The notes beneath the pieces were generated by a model. It saw only the letters and a list, made by a program, of their open reading frames with translations. It was not told where the DNA came from and ran no database searches. 64,000 nt of DNA from Bradyrhizobium sp. Y36 (GTDB lineage Bacteria; Pseudomonadota; Alphaproteobacteria; Rhizobiales; Xanthobacteraceae), in contig NZ_NWTI01000008.1 of the NCBI RefSeq assembly GCF_002531575.1, forward strand, positions 124,001 to 188,000, given 5' to 3'. Shown here one piece after another: positions 34,040 through 43,783 of the stretch. The position numbers and the translations under genes were made by a program. Position 1 is the first letter of the stretch, and each line of letters opens with the position of its first letter.

Positions 34040-34693
34040 TCAGAGATGAAGATGAAGCGGCGGCGAGTTGCCGAGCGGCATCATCTCATAAGGCGGCTTC
34101 CAGCCCGGCAGTTCGGCAACACGCTGGCGCCACGCATCGATGGCAGGGAAAGCGGTTGCAAGGTCGAAGCCCGTCTCCTCGCGAGGATAATAGAGGTAGC
34201 CCAGCAGCGAGAAATCCACGATCGTCGGCCGGTCGCCCAGCATGAAGCGGCGGTCGGCGAGATGTTTGTCGACGATCGCAAAGGCGCTTTCGGTGCGGCC
34301 GCGCAAGTAGGCAAGCACGGCCGGATGGACGGGCTCCGGCATGAAGCAGCGCTGAAACCGGTGCTGCGCAAAGCTTGACGTGAATTTGTGATTGTCGAAC
34401 AGCAGCCAGCGCATCGTCTCGAACGTCTCCTTGCCGGTCGGAGCAAACACGCCGTGAGTCTCGGCGAGCCACATCAGGATCGCACCTGACTGGCTCATAT
34501 GCCGGCCATCGACTTCGAGGACGGGAATTTCGCCCATGACGTTGGCTGCGGCCCGCCAGTCAGAAGCGCGGGTCTCACCGCCGGCGAAATCGACGCCGAC
34601 CGGCTCCCAGTCGAGCCCGGCGCAGTTGAGGAAGAGGGCAACCTTGAACGAATTGCCCGAGGCGCCGACACAATGCAGCCGGTACCGCGCCAT
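34040..34693 (-). CDS. Glutathione S-transferase family protein
   Basis: The 217-aa protein has a thioredoxin-like N-terminal domain (about 1-80; S-G-N-S-F-K-V-A-L as the G-site, G-E-I-P-V-L and Q-S-G-A-I-L) and a helical C-terminal domain (95-205) with the D-R-P-T-I-V-D-F-S-L motif. The catalytic position is Ser12 or Ser15. Substrate unknown. The ATG has GGGAGGAT upstream. Confidence 0.88.
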   Translation of the reverse strand: MARYRLHCVGASGNSFKVALFLNCAGLDWEPVGVDFAGGETRASDWRAAANVMGEIPVLEVDGRHMSQSGAILMWLAETHGVFAPTGKETFETMRWLLFDNHKFTSSFAQHRFQRCFMPEPVHPAVLAYLRGRTESAFAIVDKHLADRRFMLGDRPTIVDFSLLGYLYYPREETGFDLATAFPAIDAWRQRVAELPGWKPPYEMMPLGNSPPLHLHL

Positions 34694-34886
34694 GGTCAGA
34701 TCCTCCCTTGCGCGCGCGGCCGGGACGCCGGCGTGACGCGCAATGCGGATTGTCGCGGCAGGCTCCTGACAACGTCATGTCAGCAGTGCGGTGGTCCCAG
34801 AGCGATTCCGTGGCGCCCGGGACAGGTTGGGTGCGAATGCGGTCGTGCGACGCAAGCTCGCGCTGCGCTGCGGAGGCGCTGTCGCG

Positions 34887-35573
34887 TTACGCCACGCGTT
34901 CGGCCGCGCGTTTCACGGCCTCGAGCCGCCGCGCCTGGTTTTGCGCGCCACGTTCTCTCAACAGGGCCATCACTTCGGGCGGGGCTGTATCGGGCGAGCC
35001 CGAATTGAACGGCGGCGCGGGGTTGTATTCCATCTGGAGCTGGATCGCTTCCGCCGTGGTGCGGTCGACGAGGATCGACACCAGCGTCAGCGCGAAATCG
35101 ATGCCGGCGGTGACACCGCCGCCGGTGATGCGGTTGCGGTCGATGCAGACGCGGGTCTTCGTTGGCGTCGCGCCGAACTGGCTCAGCATCTCCATCGCGC
35201 TCCAATGGGTGGCGGCACGGTAGCCCTTCAGGAGGCCGGCGGCGCCAAGCGCCAGCGATCCCGTGCAGACCGAGGTGACGTATTGTGCGCCCGCGGCCTG
35301 CTTGCGCAGGAAGTCGAGCACCTCCTCATCGCCAAGCAGATCGTTGGTGCCGCCGCCGCCGGGCACGCAGATGACGTCGAGTTGTGGGCAATCGGCGAAG
35401 GTCGTGGTCGGTGTCAGGGTGAGCACGGAGTCGCTCGGCACCGGCTCGATCCGCTTCCAGATCAAATGCAGCTTCGCGCCGGGCACCATCGCGAAGACCT
35501 GCAGGGGACCGGTGAAGTCGAGCTGGGTGACGCGCGGAAATATCAGGAGACCGATCTGGAGCGGGGACGTCAT
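34887..35573 (-). CDS. DJ-1/PfpI-family enzyme, isonitrile-hydratase-like
   Basis: The 228-aa protein has the DJ-1 fold with nucleophile elbow S-V-C-T-G-S-L-A-L-G-A-A-G-L-L and the A-T-H-W segment, as in isonitrile hydratase of Pseudomonas putida (228 aa). Glycine-rich P-G-G-G-G-T-N is at 71-77. The ATG has AAAGGA upstream. It is divergent from a GlxA-type regulator that shares the same fold, so the regulator probably senses the enzyme's substrate. Confidence 0.82.
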   Translation of the reverse strand: MTSPLQIGLLIFPRVTQLDFTGPLQVFAMVPGAKLHLIWKRIEPVPSDSVLTLTPTTTFADCPQLDVICVPGGGGTNDLLGDEEVLDFLRKQAAGAQYVTSVCTGSLALGAAGLLKGYRAATHWSAMEMLSQFGATPTKTRVCIDRNRITGGGVTAGIDFALTLVSILVDRTTAEAIQLQMEYNPAPPFNSGSPDTAPPEVMALLRERGAQNQARRLEAVKRAAERVA

Positions 35574-35669
35574 CGGCGGATCCTTTCAAAGATGAGCTTG
35601 ACGGGCGAACTTTGGCATGGTGCCCTTGTGGCTGAAATGGCATAATTCCCACTATTTCGGACATGGACC

Positions 35670-36608
35670 ATGATCGGCATTCTGATCTTCCCGGACTTTC
35701 AGCTGCTCGATGCGGCCGGCCCGATCTCGGCGTTCGAGGTCGCGGCGCGCTGCGCCGGCACGCCGCTGGCGCTACGGTTGCTGGCGCTGAATGCGGGGCC
35801 GGTGCGCAGCTCGTCGGGCGTCGAGATGATGGCGCGTGATTTCAGGTCGGCAAATGCGATCACGACGCTGGTGATTGCGGGCGGCGCGGGCGTGGCGGAC
35901 GCGGCGCGTTGCGAGGCAACGCGCGCCTTCGTGCAACGGTTGGCCAGGCGCGGCGTGCGGGTCGCAAGCGTCTGCTCGGGCGCCTATGTGCTGGCCGAGG
36001 CCGGCCTGCTCGACGGCCGCCGCGCCACCACGCATTGGGGACGCACGCGGGATTTCGTCGCGCGCTATCCCAAGGTGAAGTTCGAGCCGGACCAGATCTT
36101 CACCCGCGACGGCAATGTGTGGACGTCGGCGGGCATCACCGCAGGGATCGACCTGGCGCTCGCGATGGTGACCGAAGATCATGGCGAGGAGATCGCGCAG
36201 CAGGCCGCGCGTCACCTCGTGCTGTATCATCGCCGCAGCGGCGGCCAGTCGCAGTTCTCCTCGCTGCTGGAATTGAAGGCGCCGAACGGCCGCTTCGGCG
36301 CGCTGCTGTCCTGGGCGCGCGAGAATCTCGACACGAGGCTGACCGTTGAAGATCTCGCCGATCGCGCCGGCATGAGCGCGCGGCACTTTGCCCGCGCGTT
36401 CGCCGCCGAGACAGGCACGACGCCGTCCAAGGCGGTCGAGCGGCTCCGGCTCGAGGTCGCGCGCGAGCGCGTGCAGTCCTCGCGCGAGGCGATCGAGCTC
36501 GTCGCCGAGACGACCGGGTTTGGCGATCCCGAAAGAATGCGGCGCGCCTTCATCCGCGCCTTCGGCCAGCCACCACAGGCGCTGCGGCGCGCGGCGCGGA
36601 CTGGCTAG
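35670..36608 (+). CDS. GlxA-family regulator (DJ-1-like domain plus AraC HTH)
   Basis: The 312-aa protein has an N-terminal DJ-1/PfpI-like sensor domain (1-190; S-V-C-S-G-A-Y-V-L-A-E-A-G-L-L and T-T-H-W) and a C-terminal AraC double HTH (about 210-305; M-S-A-R-H-F-A-R-A-F and G-F-G-D-P-E-R-M-R-R-A-F). It is probably an activator of the divergent isonitrile-hydratase-like gene. Its 3' end overlaps the convergent BASS transporter gene by four bases. Confidence 0.9.
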   Translation: MIGILIFPDFQLLDAAGPISAFEVAARCAGTPLALRLLALNAGPVRSSSGVEMMARDFRSANAITTLVIAGGAGVADAARCEATRAFVQRLARRGVRVASVCSGAYVLAEAGLLDGRRATTHWGRTRDFVARYPKVKFEPDQIFTRDGNVWTSAGITAGIDLALAMVTEDHGEEIAQQAARHLVLYHRRSGGQSQFSSLLELKAPNGRFGALLSWARENLDTRLTVEDLADRAGMSARHFARAFAAETGTTPSKAVERLRLEVARERVQSSREAIELVAETTGFGDPERMRRAFIRAFGQPPQALRRAARTG

Positions 36609-37609
36609 GGGGAGCTCGCTGCAGCAGAGCCGGAGGCCTGCGCGCGCGCCGTCAAACGCCGCGCAATCGGCATCAGCAGGTATGGCGCAAGGTGGATCGG
36701 AAACTGCGTCATTGCGAAATAGAGCCATGTCGTTGCCGGCAACGCGCCGGCGGTCGCGGCCAGCATCAGCCCGAGATTGCGCTGTGACACCATCAGCCCG
36801 AGCGCCAGCGCGCGCTCGTAGCCGATGCGGCGGAACAGCAGCGTGGTGACCGCCAGCAGGGTGAAATAGATCGCGAAGGACAAGGCTGCGAGGCTGAGGG
36901 TGACGAGCGGCTGGGCGAGCAGGTCGCTGACGACGTCGCCCATGATCGCGGCCGCGAAGACGAAGAGGATGATGATGTTGAGGCCGTCGATCGGCGCCTT
37001 GTGACGCTGGATCGCCTCCGCGCCGAAGACCCAGCGGATGGCGGTCGCGGCCAGCAGCGATGTCGCGAGGATGCCGAGGAGTTTCAGGCCCAGCGTCAGC
37101 GGTGTGATGCTGAGCATGTCGCCGAGGAAGAGGCCCGCGAATAGCGAGGCGGTGAAGGGCACCAGCGCGGTCGAGGTCACCAGCGTGATCAGCACGAGCG
37201 TGGCGTCGAGACCCATCAATGCGGCGAGGGCAGGCGAGGCCATCATCGGCGAAGCCATGCTCTGGAGCATCAGCGCGAGCGAAAGCCCGGGCGCGCGGGC
37301 CGTGAGCTCGGTTGCGTGAGCGATCAATCCGACGATCAACGGCACGCCGATCGTGGTCCAGGCCGTGGCAGTTGCAACCAGCGCCGGGCGGCGCAGATGG
37401 CTGTACAGCGCGGCCAGATCGACCCGCATGAACGAGATGCAGAGCAGGCAGAGGATGGCCTCGGTGAGATAGGGACGCAGCAGCGCGCCGAGCGGCGGCA
37501 CCGCGGCGGCGATGAAGACCACGGCCGCCACCGCGCGGGTGCCTTGGCTGCCGAGCCAGTTCAGGGTGCGCAGCGGCGGCGCTAGGATGGATTGGAGAGG
37601 AGAGGCCAT
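36605..37609 (-). CDS. Bile acid:sodium symporter (BASS)-family transporter
   Basis: The 334-aa membrane protein has nine to ten helices with the SBF/BASS pattern: M-A-S-P-M-M-A-S-P-A-L near 115-125 and S-Q-R-N-L-G-L-M-L in the C-terminal half. It imports an organic anion with sodium. It lies 14 bases downstream of the alpha/beta hydrolase gene in the same direction, so the two probably form an operon acting on one substrate. Confidence 0.85.
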   Translation of the reverse strand: MASPLQSILAPPLRTLNWLGSQGTRAVAAVVFIAAAVPPLGALLRPYLTEAILCLLCISFMRVDLAALYSHLRRPALVATATAWTTIGVPLIVGLIAHATELTARAPGLSLALMLQSMASPMMASPALAALMGLDATLVLITLVTSTALVPFTASLFAGLFLGDMLSITPLTLGLKLLGILATSLLAATAIRWVFGAEAIQRHKAPIDGLNIIILFVFAAAIMGDVVSDLLAQPLVTLSLAALSFAIYFTLLAVTTLLFRRIGYERALALGLMVSQRNLGLMLAATAGALPATTWLYFAMTQFPIHLAPYLLMPIARRLTARAQASGSAAASSP

Positions 37610-37622
37610 GCGGAACGGCGTT

Positions 37623-38570
37623 TCAGCCCAATCCCTTCAGCCACGCGCCGATCTCGCCGATTGCGACATTGGCCTGTGGCAGCAGCTTGCCCATCGTGAA
37701 GAAACCGTGGAACTGGCCGGGATAGTGCCTGGTCGTGACTGATACGCCGGCCTGCTTCAACCGCGCGGCATATTCGTCGCCTTCGTCACGCAGCGGATCG
37801 GCGCCGGCGGTCAGCACGTAGGCCGGCGGCAGGCCCGCCAGGTCCTGCGCCCGTGCCGGCGATGCGCGCCAATCGTGGATGTCGGCGGCGCCGTTGAGGT
37901 AGTGGTCGCGGAACCAGCGGATCACCGAATGCGTCAGCAGCACGCTGGTCTCGGGCTCGCTGTGGGAGCCGTGGGTCATGGCGAAATCGGTGGCGGGATA
38001 GATCAGCACCTGGCCCGCGAGCGCAGGGTCGCCGGCATCGCGCGCGGCGAGCGCGACGACCGCGGTGAGGTTGCCGCCGGCGCTGTCGCCGCCGATAGCG
38101 AGGCGAGCGGCGTCGATGCCGAACTCGCGTGCGTTGGCGGCAACCCATCCGGTCGCGGCGATGGCGTCATCGGTGGCCGCGGGAAATTTGTGCTCGGGGG
38201 CCAGACGGTAATCGACCGAGATCACGATCAGCGCGCCGGCGTCGGCCAACTGGCGGCAGGCGACATCGTGGGAGTCGAGATCGCCGATCACCCAGCCGCC
38301 GCCATGGAAGAATACCAGCGCCGGCGCCAGGCCGTCGTGCCGGCGCGGCTCCTTCGGAACGTAGATGCGCGCGGGAATCGCGCCGTGTGGGGACGGGATC
38401 GAGAGCGGTGCAACGTGGGCGAGCTCGGGCGGCTCGGGGTTGGTGGCAAAGCGGGCCTGCGCGTAATAGGCGCGGGCCTCGGCCGCCGTCAGGGTCTCGT
38501 AGGCCGGGCGGCCGGCGTCCTGGAAGGCCTTGTAGACGGCAGCGGCATCGGGATCGAGCACAACGGGCAT
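37623..38570 (-). CDS. Alpha/beta hydrolase of the hormone-sensitive-lipase family
   Basis: The 315-aa enzyme has H-G-G-G-W (oxyanion hole, about 89-93), nucleophile elbow G-D-S-A-G-G with Ser, catalytic Asp in G-A-D-P-L-R-D-E and His in G-Q-F-H-G-F, the full HSL-type triad. It would hydrolyse a carboxyl ester. GAGG precedes ATG 38570. Neighbouring BASS transporter suggests uptake of the ester or its product. Confidence 0.93.
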   Translation of the reverse strand: MPVVLDPDAAAVYKAFQDAGRPAYETLTAAEARAYYAQARFATNPEPPELAHVAPLSIPSPHGAIPARIYVPKEPRRHDGLAPALVFFHGGGWVIGDLDSHDVACRQLADAGALIVISVDYRLAPEHKFPAATDDAIAATGWVAANAREFGIDAARLAIGGDSAGGNLTAVVALAARDAGDPALAGQVLIYPATDFAMTHGSHSEPETSVLLTHSVIRWFRDHYLNGAADIHDWRASPARAQDLAGLPPAYVLTAGADPLRDEGDEYAARLKQAGVSVTTRHYPGQFHGFFTMGKLLPQANVAIGEIGAWLKGLG

Positions 38571-38810
38571 CGGGAGTGACCTCGGGGGTGTTTCGGGTCG
38601 GGGGCAATCGGAAGACGATGCCCGCCTCGCGCCCCTGGGAGGGGCGTTCGACTATCCCATTCGGCAGCCGGTCTGGCCAGACGGGGCCCGGAAGGGCAGG
38701 GTTGCCGCCCTTCCCCCGCCGTATTCGCCGTGTTAACCGGAGGGCCTGCGAGCGGCGGTATCCTCTATAAAATGTCCAGCAAGCCCGATTCGCTGTTGAA
38801 GCCGCGCGAG

Positions 38811-39809
38811 ATGTTTCGAACCATTACTCTGACAGGTCTTGCGGCGCTTTTGGCCGCCACTGCACTGACGGTTGCGACGCCGGCTCGGGCGCAAATCGGC
38901 ACGATCTTTTCCGATCCGCCGCCGTTGCGGCCGCCCGGCAACATTCCGCGTGGCCAGCCGCAGCCGCAGCAGATCCCCGATGACGACGAAGAGGTGCCGG
39001 AGCTGCCACCGCAGGGCCGCGTGCTGCCGTCGCGCCCGATGCCTCCGCCGCCTCAGGGGCGGCAGGGAAATGTGATGCCGGGGCCGGTCGAGACCCAGCC
39101 GCTGGCGCCGCCGCCGGGCTCCACCGTCGCCCCACCCAACCAGCCGCCGCCCGTTGCGGTCGCGCCGCCAGGAGGCGCTCAGCCGGGCGCGCCGGGGCGC
39201 CAGCCGCAACAGAAGGGCGGGCCGGGCGGCGCCGTGCCGCAGACCCCGGCGAGCCTGCAGCCGGGCGACGAGGTGGTCACCGAACCGCCGGCGCAGAAGA
39301 TCGTGAACAAGAAGGCGACGTTCTCCGGTCTCGACAAGATCACCGGGCGCATCATCAATTTCGACGAGGAGATCGGCGAGACCGTCCAGTTCGGCGCGCT
39401 CAGGGTCAAGACCGACGCCTGCTACACGCGGCCGGCGACGGAGGCCACCAATACGGACGCCTTCGTCGAGGTCGACGAGATCACCCTGCAAGGGGAGGTG
39501 AAGCGGATCTTCTCGGGCTGGATGTATGCGGCAAGCCCGGGCCTGCACGGTGTCGAGCACCCGATTTACGACATCTGGCTCACCGACTGCAAAGAGCCGC
39601 AGCAGACGATCGCCACCGCGGCACCGGATCCTGCGACCAAACCGCCGCCTCCGCCGCCGCCCGCGCAGAAGAAGGCCGCGCCCAAGCAGGTGCAGCAGCG
39701 TCCGCCGCAGCCCCTGCCGCCGATCCAGCAGCAGCAACCGGCACCACCGCCGCCCCCGCCGCCGGAGCAGCGGCCGGGTCTGTTCGGTATCCCCGGGTTT
39801 GGCCGCTAG
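38811..39809 (+). CDS. DUF2155 exported protein
   Basis: The 332-aa protein has a signal peptide (1-28, ending P-A-R-A-Q), a long Pro/Gln-rich linker (30-175), a DUF2155 domain (about 180-280; F-S-G-L-D-K-I-T-G-R, A-L-R-V-K-T-D-A-C-Y, F-S-G-W-M-Y-A-A-S-P-G-L) and a Pro/Gln-rich tail. The family is conserved in alphaproteobacteria near aat and accBC. The start at 38811 gives a standard signal peptide; ATG at 38772 is an alternative. Confidence 0.85.
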   Translation: MFRTITLTGLAALLAATALTVATPARAQIGTIFSDPPPLRPPGNIPRGQPQPQQIPDDDEEVPELPPQGRVLPSRPMPPPPQGRQGNVMPGPVETQPLAPPPGSTVAPPNQPPPVAVAPPGGAQPGAPGRQPQQKGGPGGAVPQTPASLQPGDEVVTEPPAQKIVNKKATFSGLDKITGRIINFDEEIGETVQFGALRVKTDACYTRPATEATNTDAFVEVDEITLQGEVKRIFSGWMYAASPGLHGVEHPIYDIWLTDCKEPQQTIATAAPDPATKPPPPPPPAQKKAAPKQVQQRPPQPLPPIQQQQPAPPPPPPPEQRPGLFGIPGFGR

Positions 39810-39874
39810 GCCAAATCCCCGGGTTTGGCCGCTAGGTCAGATCTCGCAGCTTCGGCTGCTAAGCCGGCTATCGA

Positions 39875-40555
39875 TTATTGTCGCGAGGCGATGATCTCGA
39901 GCGCGCGTGCGCCCGGGATGGCTTCGCCCGACGAGAGCCTGAGGAAATCGCCGGGCTCGCCGGCCAGCGCCTTGTCGAGCAGCGCGGTGTAGCGACGTCG
40001 CGAGATCTCGACGGCGCCGAAGCTTTTCAGATGCTCGGTGACGTATTGGGTGTCGAGCAGCTCGAAGCCGCCATGGATGAGCCGCGCGACCAGATGCACC
40101 AGCGCGACCTTGGAGGCGTCGCGCGCGGTGTGGAACATGCTCTCGCCGAAGAACGCCCGTCCCAGGCTGACGCCGTAAAGTCCTCCGACGAGGTCCTCGC
40201 CCTGCCAGGCCTCGACGCTGTGGCAATGGCCGAGCTCGTACAGGCCGCCATAGAGGTCACGGATGCGCTTGTTGATCCAGGTGTCCTCGCGTCCTTGCTG
40301 CGGCGCGGCGCAGCCGGCGATCGTCGCCTTGAATGCGGTGTTGACCGTCACGCGAAACGCATCCGAGCGCACGGTGCGCGCGAGCCGCGAGGCGACGCGA
40401 AATCCAGCGAGGGGGATGACACCGCGAAGCTCCGGCTCGACCCAAAACAGGGTCGGATCGTCGGCGCTTTCCGCCATCGGGAAGATGCCGCAGGCGTAGG
40501 CGCGCAGCAGCACGGCCGGGGTGATTTCAGACGAAGCGGAGTCACGCGAAGTCAT
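39875..40555 (-). CDS. aat: Leucyl/phenylalanyl-tRNA--protein transferase
   Basis: The 226-aa enzyme conjugates Leu or Phe to N-terminal Lys/Arg of proteins, creating N-degrons for ClpS/ClpAP. Diagnostic segments are [31 protein letters not shown] and the Y-T-A-L-L-D-K region. Length is normal. ATG at 40555 is preferred over a TTG at 40564. Confidence 0.95.
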   Translation of the reverse strand: MTSRDSASSEITPAVLLRAYACGIFPMAESADDPTLFWVEPELRGVIPLAGFRVASRLARTVRSDAFRVTVNTAFKATIAGCAAPQQGREDTWINKRIRDLYGGLYELGHCHSVEAWQGEDLVGGLYGVSLGRAFFGESMFHTARDASKVALVHLVARLIHGGFELLDTQYVTEHLKSFGAVEISRRRYTALLDKALAGEPGDFLRLSSGEAIPGARALEIIASRQ

Positions 40556-40614
40556 GGTGCGCAATCATAGCAGGATCGCGATGCGGTTGCGATGGGGCGC
40601 AGTTGGGCGCCAGC

Positions 40615-41718
40615 TCAGCCCGCGGCGGCGGTGCTGGTCTTGCCGAGGCTCGGGGGCACGCGACCGAACTTCAGCACGATCCGGGTTCCCGAATGCGTGG
40701 GATCGCGCTCGACCGCGGCGTCGAGCTTGGAGGCCATGGCCGCGACGATACGCTGGCCCATGCCGGTGGAGCGCGGATCGGCCTTGACGTTGTCGCCGAC
40801 GCCGTTGTCGGTGATCGACAGCAGGAGATCGTCACCTTGCGCGTTCAGCTCGACATGGATGGGGCCGGCGCCATCGGGATAGGCGTATTTCACCGCATTC
40901 ATCACCAGCTCGTTGACGATGATGCCGACGGCGACCGCGCGGTCGGGGTCGATCTCGATCGGCTCGGCCTTCAGCGTCAGGCGCGACATCCGGTTGCCTT
41001 CGGCCGAGCGGCGGAGATCCTCGAGCAGCGAGTCCAGATACTGGTTCAGGACCACGCTCTTCAGGTCCTGCGAGGTGTAGAGTCGGCGATGCACCTGCGC
41101 GACCGCGGCGACGCGGCCCATCGCATTGGTCAGGGCCGCCTTGACCTCGTCCTGCGCGGCGGAACTGGCCTGCAAATGCAGCAGCGAGGCGATGATCTGG
41201 AGCGAGTTGCCGACGCGGTGGTTGACCTCGCGCAGCAGCATCTCGCGCTCGGCGGCAAGCGCCGCGTAACGGTCGCGCGAGGCATGGATCTCGGCCTCGG
41301 CTTCCTCGCGCGCCTTCTGCAGTTCGGCTTGGCGCAGCGCGCCCTCGCACGCGACGTGGAGCAGGGGGATGAAATCGCCGGTGACGTCCTTGACGAGATA
41401 ATCGGAAGCGCCCGCCTTCAGCGCAGTGACGGCGATGCTGGAATCCTGCGAGGCCGTGACGAACACCACCGGCGGCGCGCCCGGGATCGCCATGACCTGC
41501 TCCAGCGTCTCCAGGCCGTCGAGGCCGGGCATGTACTGGTCGAGCGCCACGACATCGATGCCGCCCTCGGCCCCGGCGCGGCGGATGCGCTCCAGGCCCT
41601 CCTCGCCGCTCGCGGCATGCACGACCCGGTAGCCGCGGCGCGTCAGGCCGCGTTCGACCAGGTGCGCCAGCGCACCGTCGTCATCGATGTAGAGCAGGGT
41701 GGGCGTGCGCTGGTTCAT
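40615..41718 (-). CDS. Receiver-HisKA_2/HATPase kinase (HWE/LOV-type)
   Basis: The 367-aa protein has an N-terminal receiver domain (1-120; Asp60 in A-L-D-Q-Y-M-P) and a HisKA_2 histidine kinase domain with phospho-His167 (R-E-V-N-H-R-V-G-N-S-L-Q) and an ATP-binding domain (250-360, N-E-L-V-M-N-A). No sensor domain: it is driven by phosphotransfer. ATG overlaps the stop of the upstream receiver gene by four bases (ATGA). Confidence 0.9.
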   Translation of the reverse strand: MNQRTPTLLYIDDDGALAHLVERGLTRRGYRVVHAASGEEGLERIRRAGAEGGIDVVALDQYMPGLDGLETLEQVMAIPGAPPVVFVTASQDSSIAVTALKAGASDYLVKDVTGDFIPLLHVACEGALRQAELQKAREEAEAEIHASRDRYAALAAEREMLLREVNHRVGNSLQIIASLLHLQASSAAQDEVKAALTNAMGRVAAVAQVHRRLYTSQDLKSVVLNQYLDSLLEDLRRSAEGNRMSRLTLKAEPIEIDPDRAVAVGIIVNELVMNAVKYAYPDGAGPIHVELNAQGDDLLLSITDNGVGDNVKADPRSTGMGQRIVAAMASKLDAAVERDPTHSGTRIVLKFGRVPPSLGKTSTAAAG

Positions 41719-42155
41719 GGGGCGGCGGGCGGGACCTGGATGACCGAGAAGAACAGGCCGAGCTGCCGGATGGCATTGGCGAAATTCTCGTAGTTGACGG
41801 GCTTGGTGATGTAGACGTTGCAGCCGAGCTCGTAGCAGCGCTTGATTTCCTGGCTGTCGTCGGTGGTGGTCAGCACCACGACGGGCGAGGCCTTCAGGTA
41901 TTTGTTTTCCTTGATCTGCTTCAGGATGTCGATCCCGGTCATGTCGGGCAGGTTGAGGTCGAGCAGGATCAGGAGCGCGTTGCCCTTCTGCACGAGCCCG
42001 CTGCCGTCCGCGCCGAACAGGTGCTTCATCGCATCCGTGCCGTTCTGGAAGGAGACGATCTCGTTATTGACCCCCGAGCGGCGGATGTTGCGCTCGATCA
42101 GGCGGGCGTGGCCCTCGTCGTCCTCGATCATGATGATGGTGACTGGCTGGGTCAT
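41715..42155 (-). CDS. Single-domain response regulator (Rcp1-like)
   Basis: The 146-aa receiver has M-I-E-D-D, phospho-acceptor Asp66 (L-L-D-L-N-L-P) and K-P-V. The long loop before Asp66 (H-L-F-G-A-D-G-S-G-L) is typical of Rcp1-type regulators that pair with phytochrome-like kinases. It overlaps the genes on both sides by ATGA junctions, placing it between two kinases. Confidence 0.92.
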   Translation of the reverse strand: MTQPVTIIMIEDDEGHARLIERNIRRSGVNNEIVSFQNGTDAMKHLFGADGSGLVQKGNALLILLDLNLPDMTGIDILKQIKENKYLKASPVVVLTTTDDSQEIKRCYELGCNVYITKPVNYENFANAIRQLGLFFSVIQVPPAAP

Positions 42156-43678
42156 CGTTCTGCGTTCCGGTTGCTCTCATTCCAGGCGATCGGCAGCGTG
42201 ATGGTGAAGGTGCTGCCCGCGTTCAGTTCCGATGATACCGACATGGTGCCGCCGAGGCGACGCACAAGTGCACGCACATGCGCAAGACCGATGCCCTGGC
42301 CGGGCTTGTCCTGGGTTCCCGCCCGGCGGAACAGGTCGAAGATGCGCTGGTGATCCTTCGGATCGATCCCGCGGCCATTGTCGCTGATCTCGAAGATAGC
42401 GTAGCCGAGCTTGGTCCGCCCGCGGATTCTGATCTCGCCGGGCACGCCGCTTTTCAGGTACTTGATGGCGTTGTCGATCAGATTGGAGAAGATCTGCTCG
42501 AGTGCGAGGCGGTCGCTCACGATATGAGGCAGCGGCTCGAGGCGGATCTCGGCCTGTGCTTCCGCCGCCTGATGCGCCAGCGTCGACACGACGGCCTCGA
42601 TCAGCTCGCCCGTGTCGACCTTCACCGGCTGGAATTCGCGCCGGCCCTCGCGGGTGAGGTTGAGGATGGCCGAGATCAGCCGGTCCATCTTGGCGATCGA
42701 CGTCTTGATGAAGCCGAGCGCTTCGGAAAAGTCCTCGGAAAGCTGCTTATCGGCGCCCTCGAGTACGATCTCGCCCGGCCCGGCGGGGGCCAGCGGCGCG
42801 CCCTCCGCGGAAACCTGGGCGAGGCTGCCGATGCGGCGGAAGATGTCGCCGCTGAGCTCTTCGAGCTCGCTGGTGAAGCCCATGATGTTGACGAGCGGCG
42901 AGCGCAGATCGTGGCTGACGATATAGGCGAAGCGCTGGATCTCGTCGTTGGCCTCGCGCAGGTCGGCGGTGCGCTCGTCGACGACGGATTCCAGATTGAC
43001 GTTGGCATCGCGCAGGCGCGCTTCAGCCTCGTCCCGGGCGCGGGCCGAGCGCCGCACCAGCCAGGTCGAGATCAGCGCCAGCACAACGACCAGACCGGAG
43101 CCGATACCGGTCATCGATGCAGCCAGGGTCTGGCTGCGGTCGGAGTTGGCGGAGCGGATCTGGAACAGCCGCTCTTCCTCGCGGATCATCGCGTTGGCCT
43201 GGTTGGTGATCGTGGTCGTGCTGTTGCTGCGGGCTGCCTCACGGACGAGCTCCGTGGCCCGGTCGAGCTGACCCTGCTTGACGAAGGTCATCTCGCGCGA
43301 GAACTGGTCGAGCCGGGTCTCGATCGCCGCGCTCAGCTTCTCGATACTTTCACGTTGCGCCTGGTTGTCACCGATCTGGCGCGTGAGCTTGTCGAGCGCC
43401 GGTACGATGGCCGCGACGGCCTTCTCATGGTCCGACTGAAAATCCGGTCCCCGCGTCAGGAGAAAGCCGCGGGCGCTGCTCTCGGCGCGCCGGACTTCGA
43501 GCAACAGGGCGTTGATCTGGTTCTCAACCTCGATGGTGTGAACCACCCATTTGCCGTCCTCGCGCGCCTTGTTGACGAGATAGACCGAGCCGGCGCTGAT
43601 GACGGTCAGAATCAGAAGACCCGCCGCGATCAGCAGGATCTGCCAGAATGCGCGCCGTCGTTGGGCTTCGGCCGTCAC
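42152..43678 (-). CDS. CHASE3 sensor histidine kinase
   Basis: The 508-aa kinase has TM1 (about 13-36), CHASE3 (40-180), TM2 (190-208), coiled coil, HisKA with phospho-His256 (Y-I-V-S-H-D-L-R-S-P-L) and HATPase_c (about 385-495, N-L-I-D-N-A-I-K-Y and G-Q-G-I-G-L-A). It begins with GTG. First gene of a three-gene operon with a receiver and a receiver-kinase, all ATGA-coupled. Confidence 0.92.
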   Translation of the reverse strand: MTAEAQRRRAFWQILLIAAGLLILTVISAGSVYLVNKAREDGKWVVHTIEVENQINALLLEVRRAESSARGFLLTRGPDFQSDHEKAVAAIVPALDKLTRQIGDNQAQRESIEKLSAAIETRLDQFSREMTFVKQGQLDRATELVREAARSNSTTTITNQANAMIREEERLFQIRSANSDRSQTLAASMTGIGSGLVVVLALISTWLVRRSARARDEAEARLRDANVNLESVVDERTADLREANDEIQRFAYIVSHDLRSPLVNIMGFTSELEELSGDIFRRIGSLAQVSAEGAPLAPAGPGEIVLEGADKQLSEDFSEALGFIKTSIAKMDRLISAILNLTREGRREFQPVKVDTGELIEAVVSTLAHQAAEAQAEIRLEPLPHIVSDRLALEQIFSNLIDNAIKYLKSGVPGEIRIRGRTKLGYAIFEISDNGRGIDPKDHQRIFDLFRRAGTQDKPGQGIGLAHVRALVRRLGGTMSVSSELNAGSTFTITLPIAWNESNRNAER

Positions 43679-43783
43679 GACGGCCTCACTCTGTCACATT
43701 CAGTGGAAATCAAAGCGCCCCCATGGAACTGTCCCCGCGTCGAGAACGCAATAGGGGCCAAAGGGTTCCCGCCGGAACGGGAT

